Positions 46,935 through 55,702 of a stretch of 64,000 bases of DNA are shown in pieces. The stretch is from Parendozoicomonas haliclonae (GTDB taxonomy: Bacteria; Pseudomonadota; Gammaproteobacteria; Pseudomonadales; Endozoicomonadaceae), in the NCBI RefSeq assembly GCF_900174585.1, contig NZ_FWPT01000003.1, forward strand, positions 496,001-560,000, in the 5' to 3' direction. Below the pieces are notes generated by a model. It was not told the DNA's origin. It saw only the letters and a program-made list of their open reading frames with translations, and did no database searches. Positions within the stretch are counted from its first letter, which is position 1. Each line of letters begins with the position of its first letter. The position numbers and the translations under genes are program-made.

Positions 46935-49900
46935 GTCACTCCCAACCTGAATCCGGCAGTAGCCCATCACCAACCAAACAGACAGGCATGATAGCCTGGT
47001 TTGCCAACAACTCAGTGGCAGCCAACCTGCTGATGATCCTGATCCTGTGTGCAGGGATCTTTTCTGCCTTCACCATTAAGAAGCGGATGTTCCCAGATTT
47101 TGCAGTAAACTCGGTGGTGGTATCCGTCCCTTACCCTGGCGCATCACCGGGGGATGTGGAACAGAGTGTTCTGATCAAGATTGAAGAGTCCCTTCGGGAT
47201 ATCACCGGTATTGAACAGGTCGTATCCCGTGCCTGGGAAGGCTATGGCCAGGTGACCGTAGAGATGGAGTCCGGTAATGATATCGACACCCTCTACGACG
47301 ATGTCAAAACCAATGTTGAAGGTATCACCAACCTTCCAGACAAAGCCGAAGATCCCAAAATCTCCCGCCCCAAAAACTATCAGCAGGTGTTGTTTATCTC
47401 GCTGTTCGGGGATATCGACAATCTCTCCCTGCAACGTCAGGCACAACAGTTACAAACGGAACTGTTGACGCTGCCAGAGGTTTTGAAAACAGAGCTCATT
47501 GGCGAGAACGATTTTGAAATCTCCATTCTTGTTTCAGAGTTCGCCCTGCGGGAATACGGCCTTACCTTTGATGAAGTAGCGACCGCCCTGCGTCGCTCTT
47601 CCGTCGATATTGCAGCCGGATCCCTCAAAACCAGTGATGGTGATATCTCCGTTACCACCCGAGGTCAGGCCTACAGCGGGATCGACTTTGCCAACTTTGT
47701 GATCCGTACCCATGCCGACGGCAGTCGTCTTTTGCTTTCCGATATCGCCACCATCAAGGATGGCTTTGAGGAAAGTAACCACCTGATCCGCTTTAACGGC
47801 AAACCTTCCGTTGCAGTGAAGATTGTTTCCGAAACCGCTGGCAACGATCTGGAAACATCAGCGGCCGTTCGCAAATATCTGGAGACTTATAAAGACACCC
47901 TGCCTCAAGGGGTTGAGGCCAAAGCCTGGGCCGATGTCTCCTACTATCTGCAGGGTCGGGTCGATATGATGATGGAGAATATGTTCTACGGCGCCTTGCT
48001 GGTATTTATTCTTCTTACCCTGTTCCTGCGTATACGTGTGGCTATGTGGGTTATGGTCGGCATACCGGTGTGCTTCCTTGGGGCGCTGGCAGTTATGCCC
48101 AATGACTTTATGCCGGTCTCCATCAATATGCTCAGCCTGTTCGCCTTTATTATGGTGCTGGGGATCGTGGTGGATGATGCCATTATTATTGGCGAAAGTG
48201 TTTATACCCAGATATCCCGCCACGGCCATACTACCGAGAATGTTGTAGCCGGGGTTAAGCGAGTCGTTGTGCCTGCCACCTTCGGAGTACTCACGACCAT
48301 GGCCGCGTTTATGCCGCTGCTATTAGTCGATGGGCGTGTTGAGCCGTTCTTTAACGCAATATCTCTGGTGGTTATCTTCTGCCTGATCTTCTCACTGGTG
48401 GAATCCAAGCTGATCCTTCCAGCTCACCTGGCCCATATGAAAACCCTTCCTCAGGATGATGCTTCCAAGAACTGGCTGCATCGTATTCAGGATAAGGTAT
48501 CCGCCGGGCTCGAATGGTTTGTGCTGGAAGTCTATAAGCCCCTGATTCATGTCGGGCTGCGCAATCGCTACATCACCCTGAGTGCCTTCCTCGGCATCAT
48601 GGTCTTGCTGTTTGGCATATTGAAAAGCCCACTCATTAACTTCTCGTTCTTTCCCGATGTCCCCAGCGATTACACCGAAGTGGAAATCGTGATGGAAGCA
48701 GGAAGCTCTATCCAGGCCCGGGATGATGCCCTGACCCGCCTTGAGCAAAGCCTGATGCGCGTGGATGCACGACACCGTGCCGAAAGTCCGGACAACGGCG
48801 GCGTCTATGAAAGCACCATGCTCTGGTCCCGGGGAGATACCGAAGGCGCTGTGATGGTTGAACTTCGCAAGGATGCCATTGATGCTCCAACCGCAGTCGA
48901 GCTGACCAAACTCTGGCGTGACGAAACCGGCATTATCCCCGGCGTAAAAGAAATCTCTTTCTCCGCCGCAGAAAATACCGGTGGCAGTAAGCCTGTGTTC
49001 TTCCGTCTCTACAGTGATAACTCGGAACAGCTGCAGATGGCTGCGGCCGATCTTGAGAAGCACCTGAACAACTATGGTGGTCTGTTTGATATTGAAAGCT
49101 CTGCCGACGACCCAACGGAAGAGCTGGTGATTGATATTCTGCCAACCGCACAGGCGCTCGGTCTGAACCTTGCCCAACTGGGCAGCCAGATTCGCCAGGG
49201 CCTGCATGGTGAAGAAGTTCAGCGTATTCAGCGCGGGCAGGAAGAAGTAAAGGTTATGCTGCGTTATCCGGAAGATGAACGCGATGACCTGACCGACCTC
49301 CAGCGTGTGCGCATCAGAACCGCCGATGGTCACGAAGTGCCATTCAGTCAGGTAGCGACCGTTGAAGAGAAACTGGGAACCAGCTACATCCGTCGTAAGG
49401 ATGGCAAACGTTCACTGTCGGTCAGTGCCGATATGGACACCAAGACGATGGAAGCCTCTGCCGTTATCAAGGATGTGCGTAAGGAGTTTGGCCCGATACT
49501 GTCTGCCCGCTACCCTGCAGTCAGTTTTGATATTGGTGGTGCCAGCAAAGCGGAACAAGATTCAATCGGTCAGCTGATGTCATTGGCGGCGCTGGCTCTG
49601 CTGCTTATTTATGGCCTGATTGCGATTCCGCTGAAGTCCTATCTGCAGCCACTGGTCATTATGGGCATTATCCCGTTCGGACTGGTCGGTGCGGTGATTG
49701 GTCACCTGCTGCTGGGTCTGCAGATGAATATGATGTCGATCTTCGGACTGATTGCCCTCGCCGGGGTACTGGTGAACGACAGTCTGATTCTGATGGACTT
49801 TATCAACCAAGGGCGCAAGCAGGGAATGAGCTCGATTGAGGCATGCGCACTGGCCGGTCAGGAACGTTTCCGCGCGATTATCCTGACTTCCCTGACCACC

Positions 49901-50107
49901 TTCCTTGGTGTTGTTCCCATTGCAATGGAAACCAGCCTGCAGGCCGCCTTTGTTATCCCAATGGCGGTCTCTCTGGGCTTCGGCATTCTGTTTGCGACGT
50001 TTATCACCCTGATCCTGACACCAACCCTCTATCTGGTTGGTCAGGATATCAAAGCAGGTTTCCGCTGGATCTGGACGGGGAGTACCCGTAAGGCCGTTAG
50101 CGTTTAA
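46931..50107 (+). CDS. RND-family efflux permease (second)
   Basis: 1058 residues, twelve-helix RND pump. The helix-4 segment GIVVDDAIIIGESVYTQI keeps the pair of acidic residues. N-terminal segment KKRMFPDFAVNSVVVSVPYPGASP and the C-terminal LAGVLVNDSLILMDFINQGR fit acriflavin-resistance-like pumps. It starts at GTG 46931 by overlap with the adaptor stop. Outer-membrane channel and substrate unknown. It is divergent from the other export operon. Confidence 0.88.
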   Translation: MSHSQPESGSSPSPTKQTGMIAWFANNSVAANLLMILILCAGIFSAFTIKKRMFPDFAVNSVVVSVPYPGASPGDVEQSVLIKIEESLRDITGIEQVVSRAWEGYGQVTVEMESGNDIDTLYDDVKTNVEGITNLPDKAEDPKISRPKNYQQVLFISLFGDIDNLSLQRQAQQLQTELLTLPEVLKTELIGENDFEISILVSEFALREYGLTFDEVATALRRSSVDIAAGSLKTSDGDISVTTRGQAYSGIDFANFVIRTHADGSRLLLSDIATIKDGFEESNHLIRFNGKPSVAVKIVSETAGNDLETSAAVRKYLETYKDTLPQGVEAKAWADVSYYLQGRVDMMMENMFYGALLVFILLTLFLRIRVAMWVMVGIPVCFLGALAVMPNDFMPVSINMLSLFAFIMVLGIVVDDAIIIGESVYTQISRHGHTTENVVAGVKRVVVPATFGVLTTMAAFMPLLLVDGRVEPFFNAISLVVIFCLIFSLVESKLILPAHLAHMKTLPQDDASKNWLHRIQDKVSAGLEWFVLEVYKPLIHVGLRNRYITLSAFLGIMVLLFGILKSPLINFSFFPDVPSDYTEVEIVMEAGSSIQARDDALTRLEQSLMRVDARHRAESPDNGGVYESTMLWSRGDTEGAVMVELRKDAIDAPTAVELTKLWRDETGIIPGVKEISFSAAENTGGSKPVFFRLYSDNSEQLQMAAADLEKHLNNYGGLFDIESSADDPTEELVIDILPTAQALGLNLAQLGSQIRQGLHGEEVQRIQRGQEEVKVMLRYPEDERDDLTDLQRVRIRTADGHEVPFSQVATVEEKLGTSYIRRKDGKRSLSVSADMDTKTMEASAVIKDVRKEFGPILSARYPAVSFDIGGASKAEQDSIGQLMSLAALALLLIYGLIAIPLKSYLQPLVIMGIIPFGLVGAVIGHLLLGLQMNMMSIFGLIALAGVLVNDSLILMDFINQGRKQGMSSIEACALAGQERFRAIILTSLTTFLGVVPIAMETSLQAAFVIPMAVSLGFGILFATFITLILTPTLYLVGQDIKAGFRWIWTGSTRKAVSV

Positions 50108-50133
50108 ACCTTCAAACTCTTAACCAAAAAGGC

Positions 50134-50170
50134 TCGGAGTCATTTTTATACAATGACTCCGACCCCTTTA
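50134..50170. repeat. Palindromic element, copy 1
   Basis: An 11-bp stem (50134-50144 with 50152-50162) around TTTATAC, followed by CCCCTTTATTTTT. It lies 26 bases downstream of the RND permease and could terminate it. It shares 27 of 30 bases (50141-50170) with copy 2 at 51021-51050 in the same orientation. Confidence 0.65.
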
Positions 50171-50193
50171 TTTTTGTCCAGCATATATATCCC

Positions 50194-50825
50194 TCAGTTC
50201 TCACCAAAATCTTTTTCGAGAGTAAATGGTACGGTTTCACACTGAGGAATGGTCACAATGTAATGGGCCTCTGGATTTGTTTCATCAGGATAGAGTCGCC
50301 CATCCACATCCAGTATGTCGGACATGGTGATAGAGATCAGAGCTTCGTTTTCCTTTTTATCACAGTAGCGCTCGGCAGAATCACGGGATTTAGACACATT
50401 GAGACTGGCCGGCAAAGTCGAGGCTTCAATGCGCTTTGCAAAGGGAGCGTACATTCGAGGTGATCTGAATATTTCTCGATACTTCTGTTCCGGCATATAG
50501 CTCTTATGTCTTGTGTAATAGGCCTCCGGATTAGCAGGCTTTCTGTACTCTGAATACCGGTCATAGACTGTCGCACAACTGTCAGGATTACCTGACACAG
50601 TGCGTTGCTCCATATTGAGGTATTTTTCTTACAGGATCTATAAAGTTTTGTGTCGTCAGTGATATTGTTATCAGACATAATTTTGCGGGTGAGCTGTTCA
50701 TTACCAACAACCTGCCGTGCCAGCCACCTCAGGCTTTTCACCGGGCATTCTGGCGCGGCATCGGCTTTATGGGCGATTGGTTCTGCCGTGGCCGAGGCCG
50801 GTTTCCTAATTTGTAACTGGTACAT
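50194..50825 (-). pseudogene. Hypothetical gene split by a frameshift in a homopolymer
   Basis: Two overlapping minus-strand frames look like one gene of about 210 codons. The 5' part runs in one frame from ATG 50825 (AAGGA upstream) to the five-A run at 50627-50623. The 3' part continues in another frame as MEQRTVSGNPDSCATVYDRY to the stop at 50194. Adding one A gives KKKYLNMEQR and an uninterrupted protein. It could be a decayed gene, a phase-variable gene or a base-call error. The product is polar, has no signal peptide, and belongs to no family I know. Confidence 0.5.
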
Positions 50826-51014
50826 AAATCCTTCCCCTAGCGTTAGGCCATTGTTTGTTATGAACTCTGACAGTCAGCAAAGGAATTCATTCACCGTAAA
50901 GGACCCGTCTAAGACTATTTGATCATGGGTTGTGGGCGATTAAGCTTTCGAGATAGTTTGGCGGGTAGACTTTTGTCTTATTGCGATAAAAGCAGTAGAA
51001 GACCGAAAAGGTGG

Positions 51015-51050
51015 CGGAATCATTTTTATATAATGACTCCGTCCACTTTA
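51015..51050. repeat. Palindromic element, copy 2
   Basis: A 10-bp stem (51015-51024 with 51032-51041) with one mismatch, followed by TCCACTTTATTTTC. It is 880 bases from copy 1 in the same orientation. The two copies bracket the frameshifted gene. Confidence 0.6.
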
Positions 51051-51065
51051 TTTTCATTTAGAAGA

Positions 51066-52511
51066 TCACTCTCTCAAACAATCCTCACCGATTTTGAAAT
51101 TATTCCCAAGCGCCAACTGCTGAACAAAACTCTCATCATGTGAAATGACAATCATTGCTCCCGGATAAGCCTTAAGCACATCGACCACATGACTCTTGGT
51201 TTCCAGATCAAGATTATTGGTGATCTCATCCAATATCAGCAGTCTAGGTGTTTGCGCTGCAATCAAAGCCAGTGACAGTCGGACCCGCTCACCACCTGAT
51301 AACTGTGAAACTGGTTTATTGACCTGTTCATTACTACGAAACAGAAAATCATTGAGATGCTTCCTCACATCCACATGCTGCCATTCAGGCACCCTCCCGC
51401 TAACTGCTCCCAACACAGATTCATCATCCGGTAAATTGCTGTAGTGCTGATCCAGATAACCAATATGACGTGCATCAGGCACCAGCCACTCCCCCGTTCA
51501 CCAAACGCTGGAGCGATCCATCAACGCTTTTATTAATGTAGATTTACCACTGCCATTATCTCCGGCAATGAGCAGTGACTCCTTGGAAGAAAGGGAGAAA
51601 TTAATATTGCTAAGTAGTGGCTCTCGTTCATTATTACCACCCGTGCACTTAGTAGAGGCAATATAACCAAGAGCCCCATCACGAATATTTATGAGTATTC
51701 GGTCACCAACCCCCTCAGCAGGCAATGAAAATGTAGGGATCACCTTATCCGGAAGCTGCAGTGTCTGAAGCTGATCAACAAGCTCCTGCTTTTGCTCTCG
51801 AATCACTCGCTTCCTGTCATGCGTGACGCCAACATTATTGGTTCTTTTGACAAGGGGCCACTTTCCCTGCCGGATACTTTTTTGCCCTCGGGCCTTACTG
51901 CTTGCGGCACGCTTTTGTTCTTTCATTAGCGCGTTATGCATATCCCTTTTCTGCCGCCCTAAGCCTTCTACGGCTTGCTCTATCTCAGCGTGCCTACGCT
52001 CCCTATCCATAACAAAGTCACGATAAGATCCGTTAAATTTCATGATCTCGCCATTATCAATATGCCAAAGGGTATTAATGCAACGGTTTAAAAGTTGCTC
52101 ATCATGGGAAACCACAATCACTGTACCGTAAAAGCCATCAAGCATGCGTATTAAATTGCGCCGATTCCTTTTATCCAGATGATTGGTTGGTTCATCCAGA
52201 AGAAGCACATTGGGATTACACGCCAAAGCTTCGGTTAAGTATTTATGAAACCGCTGACTGCCACTCAGGGAGTCGAAAGAAGATAGCAGCTGAGGAACAT
52301 ACCCGATGGTGACATCTTCAGGTATTTCCACCCTCCCAGAAGAGACAGGCTGCTGGCCACGAATCACATCCAACAGCTTCGATTTACCAGCACCATTACG
52401 ACCGACAATACCAATACGCGACCCGAAACAGACTTCGGAGGTAAAGTTCTCAAAGCAGGTACGATTGGGAAAATAAAGACACAGGTCTTGAATAGATAAA
52501 GGCTTATGCAA
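51066..52511 (-). pseudogene. ABC-F ATPase gene interrupted by an in-frame TGA
   Basis: The reading frame from ATG 52511 encodes a first ABC domain (Walker A GRNGAGKS at 37-44, LSGSQ at 82-86, LLLDEPTNHLD at 103-113), a charged ABC-F linker and the second Walker A GDNGSGKS. It then meets TGA at 51500-51498, after MDRSSVW. The same frame continues as TGEWLVPDARHIGYLDQHYS with the second domain's LSGGERVRL and LLILDEITNNLD, and ends at 51066. Without the stop it would be about 480 residues, an ordinary ABC-F size. One C-to-T change of CGA would explain the stop. ABC-F proteins act on ribosomes. The first signature and an Ile in the second DEITNN are degenerate. Confidence 0.75.
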
Positions 52512-53006
52512 AGTATCAATCTCTTAAGTCGAAAAAGACCAGATACACAAAACATCAGCCTTAATACATACGACTGAGTATCCTGCTTAATTATCTGGCA
52601 AGTAAGAACTTAAGAGTTATTGTTCACGATACCTTTAACCTTCTATAAAGAGCTTCCTCGAAGCTTGCGACCATCCTACCCAGAGGACTCCTATTAATCA
52701 AACCGGATGGAAGTCTTCTTTAACGGACTTATATCCATCACTCCCCATACTTACGGCGTCAATTTACAAAAACAGAACCATTAATTGTGAGTAAGCTGAC
52801 TCATAAAATAACTGATCAACTGTTGTTTCAATAACGAGCATTAGACAGTTAGCTTCGATCTTTCTACACCAAGACAGTGCACCATTGGCTATCCGATCAC
52901 TGTATTTATCAGGATTTAACAGCTTTTCTAACTTGGCTTGATGATTGCTCTATCTAAATCAGTGGGGATGCTCCCCATCATTAGGTTTACATGGAGAACT
53001 GTCGAT
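52512..53006. other. Intergenic region before the FNT channel gene
   Basis: 495 AT-rich bases with no gene I can support. The last 70 bases can be read in frame with the channel gene but have no Shine-Dalgarno of their own. I saw no clear FNR, NarL or NsrR site. Confidence 0.4.
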
Positions 53007-53843
53007 ATGGCCTACCTCGAGCCTTCGGAATTTGTCACCAAGCTGGTCGATTCCGGCGAACAGAAAGTATACATGTCCACACGAGATACACTTATCCGTG
53101 CCTTTATGGCTGGAGCTATCCTGGCACTGGCGGCGGTATTTGCTATTACCGTGGCGACCAAAACAGGAAGCCTTCTGGTTGGCTCTATCCTGTTTCCCGT
53201 CGGCTTTATCATGCTGTACCTGATGAAGTTCGATCTTCTGACCGGGGTTTTTACGCTGGTTCCCCTTGCTTATCTCGATAAACGACCCGGTGTTACGGCC
53301 AGTCAGGTTTTCCGTAACTGGGGTCTGGTGTTTATGGGCAACCTTGGCGGAGCTTTGAGCGTAGCTATTATGGTGTCGTTTATTCTCACTTACGGCTACC
53401 AGACCGATGGCGGCGTGATTGCTCAGAAGGTAAGCACTATCGGTGAGTCCAGAACGGTGGGTTACAGTGAACACGGCCTGGGTGGCTGGATGACGATTTT
53501 CATCCGGGGCATGTTGTGCAACTGGATGGTCTCCATGGGCGTTGTTGGAGCGATGATCTCGACTCAGGCAGCCAGCAAAATGCTGGCTATGTGGATGCCT
53601 ATCATGCTGTTCTTCTTTATGGGCTTTGAACACTCCATCGTAAACATGTTCCTGTTCCCGTTCTCCATGATTATGGGCGGTGACTTTACCGTGATTGATT
53701 ACATCATCTGGAATGAACTGCCGACTGTGCTGGGTAACCTGGTGGGTGGTCTGGTTCTGGTAGGACTGCCACTTTATTACACGCATGTAAGAACCAGCCC
53801 GGCCAGAAAAATCAAAACAACAGCAGCCCAGCAACTGGCCTGA
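53007..53843 (+). CDS. Formate/nitrite transporter (FNT) family channel
   Basis: 278 residues with six membrane helices and the FNT pattern: an N-terminal amphipathic helix, then FMAGAILALAAVFAI, GNLGGAL in helix 3, and GMLCNWMVSMGVVGA before helix 5. FocA and NirC belong here; this cannot be split by eye, but the neighbouring kinase fusion is associated in pseudomonads with nitrate/nitrite assimilation genes. I start at ATG 53007 because GGAGA lies 9 bases upstream; an ATG at 52938 would add 23 atypical residues. Confidence 0.85.
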   Translation: MAYLEPSEFVTKLVDSGEQKVYMSTRDTLIRAFMAGAILALAAVFAITVATKTGSLLVGSILFPVGFIMLYLMKFDLLTGVFTLVPLAYLDKRPGVTASQVFRNWGLVFMGNLGGALSVAIMVSFILTYGYQTDGGVIAQKVSTIGESRTVGYSEHGLGGWMTIFIRGMLCNWMVSMGVVGAMISTQAASKMLAMWMPIMLFFFMGFEHSIVNMFLFPFSMIMGGDFTVIDYIIWNELPTVLGNLVGGLVLVGLPLYYTHVRTSPARKIKTTAAQQLA

Positions 53844-53868
53844 TCACAGCTTTAAATCTGGAGGGAAA

Positions 53869-53896
53869 CAACACCCCGGCTTTGGCCGGGGTGTTG
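53869..53896 (+). terminator. Hairpin between FNT channel and phosphatase-kinase gene
   Basis: A perfect 12-bp stem (53869-53880 with 53885-53896), loop TTTG. No T-run follows. GGAGGG (53860-53865) is just before it and ATG just after (53902), so it lies inside the translation-start region of the downstream gene. It may act as a terminator or as a translation element. Confidence 0.6.
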
Positions 53897-53901
53897 CTGT
53901 T

Positions 53902-55623
53902 ATGGATAGCCTGCAAATTGAATCCGCCAGTGTCTCGGAGAGAGGCCCTAAAGCCATCAATCAGGATGCCATAGGCGCCTATCATCCCGAACCCGGCTTA
54001 ATGAACAGCAAAGGTGCCGCCTATGTTATCTGTGACGGTATCAGCAGTAGTGACGTTAGCGGAGAAGCTGCACATATCGCCGTCAACAGTTTCCTGTCCG
54101 ATTATTACTCAACGCCGGAATCCTGGACTGTGCGAACCAGTCTGTGGCGGGTGGCATCGGCGTTAAATCACTGGCTCTACACCTTCAGCCGCAACAGCGA
54201 GCACCGGAGTAACCGCGATAAAGGTTACGTCTGTACGTTCGCAGCTCTGGTCATCAAGGGTAACCAGGCCCATATTGCCCATGCCGGTGACTCACGGGTC
54301 TATCGAATCGATGACTCAGGTATAGAGCTGCTGACCCGTGACCATACCATCCGTATTTCCGATGAGGAGCAATATCTTGGCCGTGCATTGGGAGCCAGTG
54401 AACGGTTGGATCTCGATTACCGTTCGGTAGCGGTGCACAGAGGGGATACCTTTTTACTGACCACGGACGGTGTGCACGATGTCATTGATGATGGTGCGAT
54501 GAGGGCGCTGGCCATGGCTAGGCGTGATCATTTGTCCGAACGGGTTCAGGCACTGGTTTCAGCGGCACTCGCAGCTGGCACCAAGGATAATGCGAGTGCC
54601 CAGATTGTCAGTATCCAAAGCCTGCCTGAAAAGCAGCCGGATGAGGTTGGCCGTGATCTTGTCGATTTACCCCTGCCTTACGGCCTGGCAGTGAACCAGA
54701 ATTTTGAAGGTTACCGAATTTTACGACAGCTACATGCCAACGACCGAAGCCGGGTATTTTTGGCGGCTGATGAAGTCGGGCAGAAACTGGTGATCAAGCT
54801 TCCTGCATCCGATCAGAGACACAACGACACATTTGTTCAGCAAATGGCTGTTGAGGAATGGGTGGCTCGCAGGATGCATCACCCTTGTCTTATGGCGGCT
54901 TACCCGGCTGCCCAAATCAAGAAAAGCCTCTATACCTGCTTTGAATATATTGATGGGCAAACACTCAAACAGTGGCTTCTTGATAATCCGGAACCTTCAC
55001 TCACTAAAGTGCGGGATCTGGTCAGGCAGATAGCCAGAGGCCTGCAGGCCTTCCATCGCATGGAGATGGTGCATCAGGATTTGCGGCCGGAGAATGTGAT
55101 GGTCACCGAAGAGGGCAATATAAAAATTATCGATTTCGGTTCGACCTGGGTGCAGGGGCTGGATGAACAGAGAGCACACCCCCTTCATGCACTGCCACCA
55201 GGTTCTATGGAGTTTATGGCGCCAGAGTATCTCAGTGATGCACCGATTGAACAAACAGCCGATCTTTACTCTCTGGGTGCCATGACCTATTACCTGTTAA
55301 CACACAGGCTCCCTTATGGCACAGATGTTATCAGGATGGCTCAGGAAGGTAAGGCCAATAAGCTGGTGTACCGTTCCATACGACAATTTCGACAGGATAT
55401 ACCTGAGTGGGTTGATGCCAGCCTCAGGAAATGCGTTCATCCCAACCCGCAGAAGCGATACAGCGAACTGTCGGAGTTTATCTTTGCATTAAACCAACCG
55501 GACAGTGGTGCCCTGAATGGTGGACATATGCCGCTTATTGAACGTGATCCCGTTCGTTTCTGGCAATCAATATCGGCGATACTATTGCTAACCCTGTTTG
55601 GAATGGTTGCGTATCTTCATTAG
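53902..55623 (+). CDS. Fused PP2C phosphatase and Ser/Thr protein kinase with membrane tail
   Basis: 573 residues. The PP2C domain (1-240) keeps its metal-binding motifs: NQDA (Asp22), CDG (Asp45), AGDSR (Asp130), TTDGV (Asp189) and KDNAS (Asp229). The kinase (about 265-535) has VIK (Lys299), catalytic HQDLRPEN (Asp393, Asn398), DFG (411-413) and APE (440-442). A hydrophobic helix at 555-572 anchors it by its C-terminus. Both activities look intact, so it could act as its own switch. Similar fusions are found near nitrate/nitrite genes in Pseudomonas. Its target is unknown, with the FNT channel next door a candidate. The start at ATG 53902 has its only good ribosome site across a hairpin. Confidence 0.88.
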   Translation: MDSLQIESASVSERGPKAINQDAIGAYHPEPGLMNSKGAAYVICDGISSSDVSGEAAHIAVNSFLSDYYSTPESWTVRTSLWRVASALNHWLYTFSRNSEHRSNRDKGYVCTFAALVIKGNQAHIAHAGDSRVYRIDDSGIELLTRDHTIRISDEEQYLGRALGASERLDLDYRSVAVHRGDTFLLTTDGVHDVIDDGAMRALAMARRDHLSERVQALVSAALAAGTKDNASAQIVSIQSLPEKQPDEVGRDLVDLPLPYGLAVNQNFEGYRILRQLHANDRSRVFLAADEVGQKLVIKLPASDQRHNDTFVQQMAVEEWVARRMHHPCLMAAYPAAQIKKSLYTCFEYIDGQTLKQWLLDNPEPSLTKVRDLVRQIARGLQAFHRMEMVHQDLRPENVMVTEEGNIKIIDFGSTWVQGLDEQRAHPLHALPPGSMEFMAPEYLSDAPIEQTADLYSLGAMTYYLLTHRLPYGTDVIRMAQEGKANKLVYRSIRQFRQDIPEWVDASLRKCVHPNPQKRYSELSEFIFALNQPDSGALNGGHMPLIERDPVRFWQSISAILLLTLFGMVAYLH

Positions 55624-55702
55624 GCCTTCATCCCAACAGAATAATTAGAATAAAGCCGAATGGAAGCAATATTAATAAGCTTCCACCCGGGCAACATCAC
55701 AC

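Noticed and set aside
50919..51143. Small plus-strand open frame across the palindromic element
   Set aside because: No ribosome site, no similarity, and it overlaps the 3' end of the ABC-F gene.
52938..53006. 23-residue N-terminal extension of the FNT channel
   Set aside because: FNT proteins begin near MAYLEP; GGAGA supports the ATG at 53007.
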